From positions 620,001 through 684,000 of the forward strand of contig NZ_JANHOF010000003.1 in the NCBI RefSeq assembly GCF_024498075.1: DNA of 64,000 nt. The letters are read 5' to 3'. The notes under the pieces are model-generated. The model had not been told where the DNA came from. It was given only the letters and a program-made list of their open reading frames with translations, and searched no databases. Below are positions 25,440 through 34,300 of the stretch, in pieces (position 1 is the stretch's first letter; each line of letters begins with the position of its first letter). Position numbers and translations under genes: made by a program. This stretch comes from Paenibacillus mendelii (GTDB lineage Bacteria > Bacillota > Bacilli > Paenibacillales > Paenibacillaceae).

Positions 25440-26183
25440 TCAATCGTTCTCCGACAGCTCGTCCAAGGTTTTACTGAAGCTTGGCGCCATATGGGTGAGG
25501 AACCAGTTGACCTCGGGGATGGCGAGCCGGGCCAGCGTCTCTTCGGTCTGTCCTTTGGCAACGGCGAACTCGCGATTGCCGGAAGACAGCTCCGACAAAC
25601 ATTTGATATAGGCATCGAGCAGGTCAGCCGCCTTAAGCATCTTCATCAACTCGTGATCATCGTCGCTGCCGGCCGGCTTGGCCGCGCATTGACTATCATG
25701 TTTCGGTTCATGCGCAGGCTGACCGTCTGCTGCCAAGGGTTTCTGGCTTCCTGTATGCTGACCGGCAGTCTGATCTTGGCGATTGTGGGGATTTGCCGCC
25801 GGGCCGAGCACTAGCGGCTCATAAGCCGGCAGCAGCGGCTCAGGCACCATGCCGAGCAGCCGCTCTGCGGCCATCGATTCGATTTCGCGGAAATTGGCGA
25901 GCATCTTCGGGTTATGATGCTTGACAGGAGTGGGGATATCCCCCGTAAACACTTCAGTTGCATCGTGGAATAACGCCATCGAAGCCGCACGGTCCGCATT
26001 AAGAGACCGACCGTAAACCCGGTTGCCGATTTCGCACAGCATATGGGCCAGCAGCGCCACATGGTAGGAGTGCTCGGCGACATTCTCGCGTGTCGTATTC
26101 CGCATCAGGCTCCAGCGCTCGATATAACGGAGCCGGTACATATAAGCGATAAAATGGCTGTCCAATTGAATCTGCTCCTTCAT
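25440..26183 (-). CDS. yfbR: HD-domain 5'-deoxynucleotidase, YfbR family, with an insertion
   Basis: A 247-residue HD-superfamily phosphohydrolase. 'NVAEHSYHVALLAHM' supplies the first metal His, 'ALFHDATEVFTGDIPTPVKH' the HD pair, and 'LKAADLLDAYIKC' the last Asp. YfbR removes phosphate from deoxynucleoside monophosphates. The family is usually about 195 residues; here a polar stretch of about 45 residues rich in Gln, His, Ala and Asp ('NPHNRQDQTAGQHTGSQKP' onward, about 132-175) is inserted before the last metal ligand. The frame is continuous, so this is an in-frame insertion. It is a single gene. Confidence 0.85.
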   Translation of the reverse strand: MKEQIQLDSHFIAYMYRLRYIERWSLMRNTTRENVAEHSYHVALLAHMLCEIGNRVYGRSLNADRAASMALFHDATEVFTGDIPTPVKHHNPKMLANFREIESMAAERLLGMVPEPLLPAYEPLVLGPAANPHNRQDQTAGQHTGSQKPLAADGQPAHEPKHDSQCAAKPAGSDDDHELMKMLKAADLLDAYIKCLSELSSGNREFAVAKGQTEETLARLAIPEVNWFLTHMAPSFSKTLDELSEND

Positions 26184-26293
26184 ACTGGATTGAGAGGTTT
26201 ATAGGATAGAAAGCAAGCGGGAAGAGCCGGAATCACCTGGGTAAATACCGCAACAGCGGCGGGTTCGCGGCTTTTAGTGACGTTACAAAGGTT

Positions 26294-26331
26294 ATACCAA
26301 ACCGTTGGTATGTGCTATTATATTATATAGT
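26294..26331 (+). promoter_or_regulatory. Candidate promoter and operator of the fumarase gene
   Basis: The palindrome ATACCAA-ACCG-TTGGTAT (26294-26311) includes a possible -35 (TTGGTA), followed by an AT-rich -10 region (TATTAT or TATAGT). Confidence 0.45.
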
Positions 26332-26372
26332 TAAACCAGAAATGCGACTAGAGAGAGGAGCCAGCTGGACCC

Positions 26373-27917
26373 ATGCAGCAGTTTGAACAAAGCGTCTATA
26401 AGCTTATTGTCGAAACGTCCACGAATCTTCCGGGGGATGTACGCAAAACCATTCAAGCGGCCAAGGAGGCGGAGGACCGCGCAACTCGCGCCGGCCTGTC
26501 GCTGTCTACGATCGCAACAAACATTGAGATGGCGGAGAATAACGTCTCCCCGATCTGTCAAGATACCGGTATGCCGACCTTTATCGTCCATACGCCGGTT
26601 GGAGCCAACCAAATCATCATGAAACAGCAGATTCGCAGTGCGATCGCGCAGGCGACGAAGGACGGCAAGCTCCGGACCAACTCCGTAGACTCGCTGACGG
26701 GCGCGAATACCGGGGACAATCTCGGACCGGGAACGCCTGTCATTCATTTTGAACAATGGGAAAAAGATGAAATAGACGTTCGCCTTATTCTTAAAGGCGG
26801 CGGCTGTGAAAATAAAAATATACAATACAGCCTTCCGACAGAGCTTGAAGGTCTCGGCAAAGCGGGCCGCGATCTGGACGGAATCCGCAAATGCGTCATG
26901 CATGCCGTCTATCAGGCGCAAGGACAAGGCTGCAGTGCGGGATTCATCGGCGTAGGCATCGGCGGCGACCGCACGACTGGCTATGAGCTGGCCAAGCAGC
27001 AGCTGTTCCGTCACGTCGACGATGTGAATCCGATTCCGGAGCTTGCTCAGCTGGAGGATTATGTCCTCGACAATGCGAACAAGCTCGGGATCGGTACGAT
27101 GGGCTTCGGCGGCCAAGTGACGCTGCTCGGCTGCAAAGTAGGGGTTATGAACCGTCTGCCAGCCAGTTACTTCGTATCCGTTGCTTACAACTGCTGGGCA
27201 TATCGTCGTCAAGGCGTGCTGCTTAATGCGGAAACAGGCGAAATCAAGACGTGGATCTATCCGAATGGATCGGATACACCGATGAAATCCTCTGCGGCGG
27301 ACGCTGCCGTTGATGCTGTTGAAGGACAAGAGGAACGCCGTGAAGTGGTGCTCCATACGCCGATTACAGAAGAACAGGTGCGCAGCTTGAAAGTTGGAGA
27401 CATCGTCATTATTAACGGCGAGATGCACACGGGCCGCGATGCCCTGCATAAGCACTTGATGGATCATGATGCGCCTATCGATCTTAATGGAGCCGTCATC
27501 TACCATTGCGGACCGGTTATGCTTCAAGATGAGCAGGGATGGCATGTCAAGGCGGCTGGCCCGACCACAAGTATCCGTGAAGAGCCTTATCAAGGTGACA
27601 TCATCAAAAAATTCGGCATCCGTGCCGTAATCGGCAAAGGCGGTATGGGCGCGAAGACACTTGCTGCGCTTCATGAGCATGGAGCGGTTTATTTGAACGC
27701 AATCGGCGGAGCCGCGCAATACTATGCGGAATGCTTCAAGAATGTGAATGGCGTCGACTTCATGGAATTCGGAATTCCCGAAGCGATGTGGCATTTGAAG
27801 ACGGAAGGCTTCGCTGCGATCGTAACGATGGACGCGCATGGCAACAGTCTTCATGCAGAAGTCGAGCAGGACTCTTTCGCCAAGCTCACGCAGTTCAAGG
27901 AGCCCGTGTTTAAGTAG
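26373..27917 (+). CDS. Class I fumarate hydratase ([4Fe-4S])
   Basis: A 514-residue single-chain class I fumarase, which hydrates fumarate to L-malate in the TCA cycle. The alpha domain holds three cysteines expected to bind the cluster: Cys62 in 'SPICQDTGMPTF', Cys187 in 'GQGCSAGFIGVGIGGDR' and probably Cys274 in 'SVAYNCWAY'. The beta domain (about 330-510) has 'GDIVIINGEMHTGRDALH' and 'AVIGKGGMGAKTLAAL'. The family also includes L-tartrate dehydratases, but those are usually two separate chains. The long antisense frame is a codon-bias shadow. A BASS-type transporter follows. Confidence 0.9.
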   Translation: MQQFEQSVYKLIVETSTNLPGDVRKTIQAAKEAEDRATRAGLSLSTIATNIEMAENNVSPICQDTGMPTFIVHTPVGANQIIMKQQIRSAIAQATKDGKLRTNSVDSLTGANTGDNLGPGTPVIHFEQWEKDEIDVRLILKGGGCENKNIQYSLPTELEGLGKAGRDLDGIRKCVMHAVYQAQGQGCSAGFIGVGIGGDRTTGYELAKQQLFRHVDDVNPIPELAQLEDYVLDNANKLGIGTMGFGGQVTLLGCKVGVMNRLPASYFVSVAYNCWAYRRQGVLLNAETGEIKTWIYPNGSDTPMKSSAADAAVDAVEGQEERREVVLHTPITEEQVRSLKVGDIVIINGEMHTGRDALHKHLMDHDAPIDLNGAVIYHCGPVMLQDEQGWHVKAAGPTTSIREEPYQGDIIKKFGIRAVIGKGGMGAKTLAALHEHGAVYLNAIGGAAQYYAECFKNVNGVDFMEFGIPEAMWHLKTEGFAAIVTMDAHGNSLHAEVEQDSFAKLTQFKEPVFK

Positions 27918-28023
27918 ACCCTGGAAACGATATAGCCTCCGTTCCATCCTATGAACGATGAAGATGAAGTTAGAAAGCTGATCTAGCGAAGAAAAAGAGG
28001 GATGCGTTACGCGCGATTTCGGA

Positions 28024-28971
28024 TTGGCCTTCAACAAAAGGTTTGAACAATGGATGTTTCTTATTATCCCTGGATCTCTTGTCCTGGGATTTCTTTTTTC
28101 AACGCATCTTTCCAGGTTTGTGCCGGCTGTCCCGTATCTATTCGCATACGTAACCCTGACGATGGCGATCGGCTGCGGATTGCGCCAGCTCGGCACGGTA
28201 ATGCGCCGGCCGGGTGTGATGCTGTGGACGTTCATCCTTACCCATGTGCTGTCACCGCTCGTTGCCTATGGCTTGAGTGCCATGTTATTCGGCGCAGATT
28301 CTCCTTATGTGATCGGCTTCGTGTTGTTCACGATTATTCCGTTAGGGGTTTCGACCGTATTGTGGGTGGGCATGTCGGGCGGGAGCATACCGTTAATGCT
28401 GGCCATGGTTGTCATCGATTCTGCACTGAGCCCCTTCGTCGTACCGGCAGGGATTCATCTGCTGTTTCATACGGCTGTGGAGGCGAATACGATGCAGATG
28501 ATGACTGATCTGCTCGTCATCATAGTGCTGCCCACGGCATTCGGGGTGCTGCTCTATGAGCTGTCCAAAGGGCGTATTCAGAAGGCGGTTCAACCGATCG
28601 CTGCTCCATTGTCCAAGCTCTGCTTCGTTGCGGTCGTTGCGCTGAATGCAGCAGCTATCGCACCGCAGGCTGCAGCCTTGAAAGGCGACTTGCTCCGCAT
28701 TGTCCCGCTTGCGATCCTCATGGTAGGCCTTTGCTATGCGATCGGATTTCTTGGTGCGCTGCCTTATAAGAACCGGGAAATTCTAACGACGGTTTCATAT
28801 GCTTCCGGAATGCGCAATATATCACTGGGCATTGTGCTTGCGTTAGGTTATTTCAGCCCGCTCGCCGCAGTCCCGGTCGTTCTGTCCATCCTTATCCAAC
28901 AGCCGCTGGCCACGCTGCATCATTACGTTTTACACAAACTTAACAATCGAAAGGCTGGCGCGCACGGCTAG
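28024..28971 (+). CDS. Bile acid:sodium symporter (BASS)-family transporter
   Basis: A 315-residue protein with about nine or ten hydrophobic segments. The family signature is seen in 'IPLGVSTVLWVGMSGGSIPL', 'DSALSPFVVPAGIH' and 'SYASGMRNISLGIVLALGYF' (crossed-helix Na+ site with Asn). BASS proteins co-transport Na+ with organic anions, such as pyruvate, keto acids or steroids. It follows fumarase by about 100 bp, so an organic-acid substrate is a guess. The start is TTG at 28024 without a convincing ribosome site; it remains uncertain. Confidence 0.82.
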   Translation: MAFNKRFEQWMFLIIPGSLVLGFLFSTHLSRFVPAVPYLFAYVTLTMAIGCGLRQLGTVMRRPGVMLWTFILTHVLSPLVAYGLSAMLFGADSPYVIGFVLFTIIPLGVSTVLWVGMSGGSIPLMLAMVVIDSALSPFVVPAGIHLLFHTAVEANTMQMMTDLLVIIVLPTAFGVLLYELSKGRIQKAVQPIAAPLSKLCFVAVVALNAAAIAPQAAALKGDLLRIVPLAILMVGLCYAIGFLGALPYKNREILTTVSYASGMRNISLGIVLALGYFSPLAAVPVVLSILIQQPLATLHHYVLHKLNNRKAGAHG

Positions 28972-29018
28972 GGACAGGTACGATTAGGAACGAATGAAAT
29001 GCTGGAGGACGAGGGACA

Positions 29019-30827
29019 ATGAACAGTTTTCGGTTGCGACTGACGATTATTATGATTGCCATGGTCGGTTTGTCGGTGCTTGCCGCGGGTCTGCTGATGG
29101 GCAAGACCTTCAAGGATAATCACGTTGAAGCGCTTCAGGACAATATGGTGCGCGAGATGAACATAATTCTAAGGCAGATGGATTGGCGGCATGGCGATCC
29201 TGACAGCTTATTTTCTTATTATACGGAGCAGGCTCAGGAGCTGAAGAAAATTACGGATGCCAGGGTCACGTTCATCAGCGGAGACGGTATCGTTCTGGGC
29301 GATTCCGACCACGATCCGCGGACAATGGACAACCACTCGCAGCGGACCGAAGTGCAGGAAGCGAAGAAAAGCGGCGTAGGCCGGACGATTCGGCATAGTG
29401 ATACGCTGGATCAGAATCTTCTCTATGTAGCCAAACGGGTTGATCTGGATAACCCGGATTCGGACATGATCCGGCTCGCGCTCAGCTTGAAAACCGTGGA
29501 TCAGAGCATCGAGCATATCTGGACCGTTCTTATCATTGGCCTGATAATTCTATTTGTCGTAGCTGCATTGGTCAGTTATCGGATTGCTAGCGGTCTTACG
29601 CGCCCGCTTGAGAAAATAACCGAGGTAGCCAAACGGATTAAGAATATGGACTATCAGGCGCGTGTTACCGTCAAGAACAAGGATGAGATCGGGGAGCTCG
29701 GCCTCGCAATCAATGCGATGGCGGACAGCCTTCAAGTTCAAATGTCGCGTATTCACCAGAATGAGAATCATCTCGAGAGCGTCCTCGATAACATGATCGA
29801 CGGCATCGTCATGATCGATCGCACCGGACGGATCGTCTTATTGAACCGGTTCGCCGAAGAGGTGCTCGGCATATCTGCTCGGGATCTGGTCGGCCGTCAT
29901 TATGCGGAAGCGAAGCAGCAGTATGAGCTTGCTCAGATCATCCAAGACGGACTGGAGCGGAAGGAGCATCTCAGGGAAGAGATGACGTTCTACTTTCCGG
30001 AGGAACGTCTGCTTGATTTAAACCTTGTTCCTATATTTGAGAATGATGAGGAATTTAATGGAGTCCTGCTCGTTCTTCAGGATGTCTCGGCCATTCGCCG
30101 CTTAGAGCGGATGCGCAGTGAATTCGTAGCGAACGTTTCCCATGAGCTCAAGACGCCGCTGGCGGCGGTCAAAGGCTTCGCGGAAACCTTGCTGGGCGGT
30201 GCGGTCAACGATCCGGAGACGACGCGCTCCTTCTTGCAAATCATCTTCGACGAAAGCGATCGGCTTAACCGTCTGATCGGCGATATATTGGAGCTGTCGA
30301 AGATCGAAGCCCGCCGTATTCCGCTGCAATTCTCGCCCATCGAGCTGCCCAGCTTCATTGCGAAGATCGTGGAGCTCATGGGGGCGGAAGCGGCACGTAA
30401 GCATATCGTGCTGATCATGAACGTGGAGGAAGGTCTCTTTGTCGAAGCGGATGAAGACCGGCTGCGGCAGATCGTGATGAACCTGCTTGCCAATGGGATT
30501 AGTTACACATCCAATGGAGGGCGTGTCACGATCACGGTTGAACCCGTTCGAACCGGGCAATCGATGGATCAAGAGGATGCGGATTATGATCATATCCGGA
30601 TCGGCATCTCAGACACCGGCATCGGGATCCCGAAGAAGGATTTGCCGCGGATTTTCGAACGATTCTATCGTGTGGATAAAGCGAGATCACGTGGATCAGG
30701 CGGAACCGGCCTGGGGTTATCGATTGTCAAGCATTTGGTGGAGCTGCATAAGGGTTCCATTACGGTTGAAAGTCAAGTCGGCGTCGGCTCAACTTTCATC
30801 ATCGAGCTGCCCGTTCTGCAGGAGTAA
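29019..30827 (+). CDS. PhoR/PnpS-like sensor histidine kinase
   Basis: A 602-residue kinase: membrane segment 8-28, extracellular domain about 32-165, membrane segment about 169-188, HAMP to about 240, PAS domain ('SVLDNMIDGIVMIDRTGRIV', about 254-355), HisKA 'FVANVSHELKTPLAAVKGF' with His375, N box 'NLLANGISYT' and G boxes 'DTGIGIPKKDLPRIFERFYR' and 'GGTGLGLSIVK'. This order is that of PhoR/ResE/WalK kinases. A PhoP-like regulator follows after a hairpin; in B. subtilis phoP precedes phoR, so the order is reversed here. Phosphate sensing is likely but not proven. Confidence 0.87.
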   Translation: MNSFRLRLTIIMIAMVGLSVLAAGLLMGKTFKDNHVEALQDNMVREMNIILRQMDWRHGDPDSLFSYYTEQAQELKKITDARVTFISGDGIVLGDSDHDPRTMDNHSQRTEVQEAKKSGVGRTIRHSDTLDQNLLYVAKRVDLDNPDSDMIRLALSLKTVDQSIEHIWTVLIIGLIILFVVAALVSYRIASGLTRPLEKITEVAKRIKNMDYQARVTVKNKDEIGELGLAINAMADSLQVQMSRIHQNENHLESVLDNMIDGIVMIDRTGRIVLLNRFAEEVLGISARDLVGRHYAEAKQQYELAQIIQDGLERKEHLREEMTFYFPEERLLDLNLVPIFENDEEFNGVLLVLQDVSAIRRLERMRSEFVANVSHELKTPLAAVKGFAETLLGGAVNDPETTRSFLQIIFDESDRLNRLIGDILELSKIEARRIPLQFSPIELPSFIAKIVELMGAEAARKHIVLIMNVEEGLFVEADEDRLRQIVMNLLANGISYTSNGGRVTITVEPVRTGQSMDQEDADYDHIRIGISDTGIGIPKKDLPRIFERFYRVDKARSRGSGGTGLGLSIVKHLVELHKGSITVESQVGVGSTFIIELPVLQE

Positions 30828-30831
30828 GGCT

Positions 30832-30868
30832 CAGGGCGGGTAAGGTACAAAAAGGTTTACCCGCCCTG
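30832..30868 (+). repeat. 12-bp perfect hairpin between kinase and regulator genes
   Basis: CAGGGCGGGTAA pairs exactly with TTACCCGCCCTG; no T-run follows, so it may be an attenuating or mRNA-stabilising hairpin and not a classical terminator. Confidence 0.7.
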
Positions 30869-30945
30869 CATAAGAATGTTATGATTACTTTGTTAAAGCG
30901 AAGTAAAGTGTGTTTAAGGAACAAGCGAGGAAGCTGGGGGTTCTC

Positions 30946-31665
30946 ATGTCACAAAGAGTGTTAGTCATAGAAGACGAACCGACGCTGGCGAGGCTGCTCT
31001 CCTACAACCTTACGCAGGAAGGGTACGATACGACGGTTATCGACCACGGCTCGGAAGGGTTGCAGGTGGCGCTGCAGCGGACATTTGATTTAATTATTTT
31101 GGACATTATGCTGCCGGGAATGAACGGGTTTGAAATATTGTCGCGGCTGCGTCAGAGCGGTAACCGTACGCCGGTAGTGGTACTAACCGCCCGCAACGCG
31201 GAAGAAGAAGTGGTACAGGGGTTACGGCGGGGGGCGGACGATTATATAACCAAGCCTTTCGGTGTCGCGGAGCTTCTGGCACGGGTGTCTGCTGTTCTTC
31301 GGCGGACCAATAACGAGGATGGCAAAGCGCCTGAATCGACGGAGAAGGTCATTACCGCCGGCGATCTGTCTATTTATCCGGAGAAGTACGAGGTTATTCT
31401 GAATGGCGAAACCGTTCCGCTGAGGCCGAAGGAATTCGAGGTGCTGCTGTATCTCGTCCAGCGGCCGGGAATGGTCATCACGCGGGATGATCTCATGAAC
31501 GTGGTGTGGGGATTCGATTATATCGGCGGACAGCGAACGGTGGATGTCCACGTCTCCTCATTGCGCAAGAAGCTGGAGCTCGGCCAGCAGTCGGTTCAGA
31601 TTGAATCGATCCGCGGAGTCGGTTATAAGCTCGTTATGCCAAAAAAGCTCGGAGCTCCGAAGTGA
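30946..31665 (+). CDS. PhoP-like OmpR-family response regulator
   Basis: A 239-residue regulator. The receiver has the acidic pair in 'LVIEDEPTL', Asp53 in 'LIILDIMLPGMNGFE' and the Lys of 'DDYITKPFGV'. The winged helix ends with 'RTVDVHVSSLRKKL' and 'IESIRGVGYKLV', the OmpR/PhoB pattern. The start is placed at 30946, where GGGGG lies five bases upstream; the GTG at 30910 is less likely. It is paired with the preceding kinase. OmpR-type regulators bind direct repeats spaced by about 11 bp. Confidence 0.9.
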   Translation: MSQRVLVIEDEPTLARLLSYNLTQEGYDTTVIDHGSEGLQVALQRTFDLIILDIMLPGMNGFEILSRLRQSGNRTPVVVLTARNAEEEVVQGLRRGADDYITKPFGVAELLARVSAVLRRTNNEDGKAPESTEKVITAGDLSIYPEKYEVILNGETVPLRPKEFEVLLYLVQRPGMVITRDDLMNVVWGFDYIGGQRTVDVHVSSLRKKLELGQQSVQIESIRGVGYKLVMPKKLGAPK

Positions 31666-31687
31666 TATCGGCGTACCGGGCTTTTTT
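31641..31687. terminator. Bidirectional terminator overlapping the 3' end of the regulator gene
   Basis: AAAAAAGCTCGG pairs with CCGGGCTTTTTT; the left arm lies inside the last codons of the response-regulator gene, and the same hairpin can serve the convergent AraC gene. Confidence 0.8.
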
Positions 31688-31701
31688 CGTTATCTTGCGT
31701 A

Positions 31702-32571
31702 TTATTGACGTCCCCACGCCAGCATTCGTTTTTGAAACTGCTTCGGGGAGCAATCATTGTATTTTTTGAACATTTTGTAGAAATGGGCCATATTGGGCAT
31801 TCCGATGTGATCGCCTACGGCAGAAACACTCATATCTTTGGTGAGAAGTATACGCTCCGCCCACTTAATCTTTCGGTAATTGACATATTCGGTGAACGAC
31901 AGTCCGATCGCCTTCTTGAAAAATTTTACGAAGTAGTAATAGCTCATATTGGCCATCTTGCATACTTCCTCGACCTGAATGCGGTCGGTCAGGTGATCCT
32001 CTACGTAGTCGAGAACGGCACGCAGCCGTGCACGATCGAAATCCTCGCCCTCCATAAGAACTTTCTTCGAGTCGCTGCGAATCATCAAGAGGAGCAGCTT
32101 CTTAATAATCATGCTCACGGCAAGCTCATAACCGACCTGCTTGAACGTCACTTCCTTGTGGATTGCCCTTATACAGTCAGCTGCTTCCAGTCTAGCGCTC
32201 TCATTCTCGCGAAAAATGTAGTTCGCTTGGCTGAGAGGGGATTTCTCTTCCGAGAAAAACCGCATGTAAGGCATCGTGCTATGATCGAAGAATTGCTCCA
32301 GATCGAACTGCAGCACAATATAATTCATCGGCATGCCCAGACTCCGGTCGCGATGGAGCTGCTTGGCGCCAATGATGGCGATATCGCCCGCGTTCAACCG
32401 ATGTACTTCCTCCTCGATATACACGTCGAGCATACCTTCATTAACCAGCAGAAGCTCAAGCTCACGATGGTAGTGCCAATTGATGAAAAAATCATGATTG
32501 CGCTGCGATTGAAACACTTTGAGAGATAAAAGAGGGTTTTCGTAAGCGACCTTCTCGTTATAAACTTCCAC
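31702..32571 (-). CDS. AraC-family transcriptional regulator
   Basis: A 289-residue regulator with a cupin-type N-terminus ('WHYHRELELLLVNEGMLDVY', 'LNAGDIAIIGAKQLHRD') and a C-terminal double helix-turn-helix ('VEEVCKMANMSYYYFVKFFK', 'VSAVGDHIGMPNMAHFYKMF'). The start is GTG behind GAGGTGG. It is divergent from a Gfo/Idh/MocA dehydrogenase gene; the 163-bp gap holds an 8-bp inverted repeat that could be the operator. It probably senses a sugar or polyol, but the effector is unknown. Confidence 0.88.
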   Translation of the reverse strand: MEVYNEKVAYENPLLSLKVFQSQRNHDFFINWHYHRELELLLVNEGMLDVYIEEEVHRLNAGDIAIIGAKQLHRDRSLGMPMNYIVLQFDLEQFFDHSTMPYMRFFSEEKSPLSQANYIFRENESARLEAADCIRAIHKEVTFKQVGYELAVSMIIKKLLLLMIRSDSKKVLMEGEDFDRARLRAVLDYVEDHLTDRIQVEEVCKMANMSYYYFVKFFKKAIGLSFTEYVNYRKIKWAERILLTKDMSVSAVGDHIGMPNMAHFYKMFKKYNDCSPKQFQKRMLAWGRQ

Positions 32572-32620
32572 GCTACCACCTCATCAACTTGACAAAATCA
32601 CATAAAAGCTTCGCCATTCT

Positions 32621-32646
32621 GAACCTATTAATTTCTCTATAGGTTC
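32621..32646. promoter_or_regulatory. Inverted repeat in the divergent AraC/dehydrogenase gap
   Basis: GAACCTAT (32621-32628), a 10-bp spacer and ATAGGTTC (32639-32646), perfectly symmetrical; a likely operator for the divergent genes. Confidence 0.6.
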
Positions 32647-32734
32647 GACTATACTTATTCTAGTGCATTGCGCACGGTGACACAATGTAATATTACGACG
32701 ATTAACTGATTCGATATGGAGGTAGAAGGAAATT

Positions 32735-33814
32735 ATGTCTAAAGTTCGTGTTGGTATCATCGGCTGTGGCGGCATCGCCAACGGCAAACATATGCCGAGC
32801 CTCTCCAAAGTGAAAGAAGCTGAAATGGTAGCGTTCTGCGATATCGTCGTTGAGCGTGCAGAAGAAGCGAAAGCGAAATACGGCAATTCCGATGCAAAAG
32901 TATATAGCGATTACAAAGAACTGCTTAAGGATTCGTCCATTGACGTGGTTCATGTTTGTACGCCGAACGACGCGCATGCGGTCATTTCGATCGACGCGAT
33001 GGAAGCGGACAAGCATGTACTGTGCGAGAAGCCTATGGCTAAGACAGCCGAAGATGCTCGCCGCATGCTTGCGGTAGCTCAAAAAACAGGCAAGAAGCTA
33101 AGCATTGGGTACAACAACCGTTTCCGTCCGGACAGCCGCGTACTGAAGCAAGTATGTGAATCCGGTGAGCTGGGTGAAGTTTACTTCGCCAAAGCACATG
33201 CAATCCGCCGTCGTGCGGTTCCGACTTGGGGCGTGTTCTTGGACGAAGAGAAACAAGGCGGCGGTCCGCTTATCGATATCGGTACGCATGCGCTTGACCT
33301 CGTTCTGTGGATGATGGACAACTACAAGCCGAAGGTAGTTCTTGGCCGCGCTTACCACAAGCTGTCGCAAACCGAGAATGCTGCGAACGCTTGGGGTCCA
33401 TGGGATCCGAAGGAATTCACGGTTGAAGATTCCGCATTTGCTATGATTACGATGGAGAACGGCGCATCAATCGTACTTGAATCCAGCTGGGCATTGAACT
33501 CGCTTGATATTGACGAAGCTAAGGTTACGCTTTGCGGAACGAAAGCCGGCGCAGACATGAAGAGCGGCCTGAGAATCAACGGCGAAGAAAACAGCCGTCT
33601 ATATGTGAAGAACATCGAGCTGAACAGCGGCGGCGTTGCATTCTACGACGGCGCAAGCGAAGATCCGGCTGAGCTGGAAGCACGCGCGTGGATCGACTCG
33701 GTATTGAACGATAAAGAACTGATTGTGAAGCCAGAGCAAGCACTCGTTGTCTCCGAAATCCTAGAGGCAATCTACGAGTCTTCCCGTACAGGCAAAGCCG
33801 TCTACATGAACTAA
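32735..33814 (+). CDS. Gfo/Idh/MocA-family NAD(P)-dependent dehydrogenase
   Basis: A 359-residue oxidoreductase. The Rossmann motif is 'VGIIGCGGIANGKHMPS', the 'HVLCEKPMAKTAEDA' lysine is the usual catalytic Lys, and 'GGGPLIDIGTHALDLVLWMM' carries the Asp/His pair of the active site. The family oxidises or reduces sugars, inositols and their derivatives. The ribosome site is good. It is a single gene ending near a hairpin, divergent from the AraC regulator. The substrate is unknown. Confidence 0.9.
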   Translation: MSKVRVGIIGCGGIANGKHMPSLSKVKEAEMVAFCDIVVERAEEAKAKYGNSDAKVYSDYKELLKDSSIDVVHVCTPNDAHAVISIDAMEADKHVLCEKPMAKTAEDARRMLAVAQKTGKKLSIGYNNRFRPDSRVLKQVCESGELGEVYFAKAHAIRRRAVPTWGVFLDEEKQGGGPLIDIGTHALDLVLWMMDNYKPKVVLGRAYHKLSQTENAANAWGPWDPKEFTVEDSAFAMITMENGASIVLESSWALNSLDIDEAKVTLCGTKAGADMKSGLRINGEENSRLYVKNIELNSGGVAFYDGASEDPAELEARAWIDSVLNDKELIVKPEQALVVSEILEAIYESSRTGKAVYMN

Positions 33815-33827
33815 ATCGTAACACAAG

Positions 33828-33867
33828 GAAGGCGTCCCCGTGAATACGGGAGGCGCCTTCTTCGTGT
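33828..33867 (+). terminator. Probable terminator after the dehydrogenase
   Basis: GAAGGCGTCCCCG pairs imperfectly with CGGGAGGCGCCTTC; TTCGTGTTT follows. Confidence 0.55.
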
Positions 33868-33881
33868 TTGGCCGCTAAGCC

Positions 33882-34025
33882 TTATTCGTGATTTTGGAAC
33901 CCAGCCTCACTTGAAGCTGGTGCGCCACTGGCGAGCTCGGCAAACGATTTGATTTTTTCATGGGGCTTTCGATTCTGCTTGCGGCTTTTCCATGCGCTTT
34001 GGCGCCGACCTTGGGATGATGTCAT
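33882..34025 (-). CDS. Small basic hypothetical protein (47 aa)
   Basis: A 47-residue, very basic and Ser/Gln-rich protein ('MTSSQGRRQSAWKSRKQNRK', then 'HEKIKSFAELASGAP'). AAAGGAG lies 11 bp upstream of the chosen ATG; the frame extends to 34208 but that part is proline-poor, overlaps the CydS-like gene and lacks a better site. It is the last gene on this strand after cydABS. No family is recognised, and it may be spurious. Confidence 0.42.
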   Translation of the reverse strand: MTSSQGRRQSAWKSRKQNRKPHEKIKSFAELASGAPASSEAGFQNHE

Positions 34026-34152
34026 GGTATGAGCTCTCCTTTCGATCCTAACAGCTGCCGTGGCAGTGGAATGGAGGGAGCTGTTGCCCTCATCGTTAGA
34101 GTGGGCTCTTTCCGATTGAATCATACGAAGGCAGAGATGGTGGAATGTTTCC

Positions 34153-34251
34153 TTACGTTTTCTTAGGGCCTCGCGCGCCCCACCAGAATAAACCGCCCAC
34201 CGCTGCAACTACGACAAGAAACGGAGCAACGAAAACGAGAAAGTCGTCCAT
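34153..34251 (-). CDS. cydS: CydS-like small subunit of cytochrome bd oxidase
   Basis: A 32-residue single-span peptide, 'MDDFLVFVAPFLVVVAAVGG' followed by a Trp-rich turn and a basic end 'RGPKKT', with an AGGGAGGTATATAA ribosome site. The pattern 'xxFLxxxAPxxVV' and the size resemble the CydS subunit found in the Geobacillus cytochrome bd structure, where it sits against CydA and covers a heme. It lies 49 bp downstream of cydB on the same strand, where CydS genes are found. It is small, so homology rests on pattern and position. Confidence 0.75.
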   Translation of the reverse strand: MDDFLVFVAPFLVVVAAVGGLFWWGARGPKKT

Positions 34252-34300
34252 TTATATACCTCCCTTATGGGTTTGGGAATACCGCTGATCTTCTTGATAA

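Noticed and set aside
26331..28235. A 634-codon open frame antisense to the fumarase and transporter genes
   Set aside because: It mirrors two strongly supported genes, has no ribosome site or family features, and is a by-product of codon bias in GC-rich third positions.
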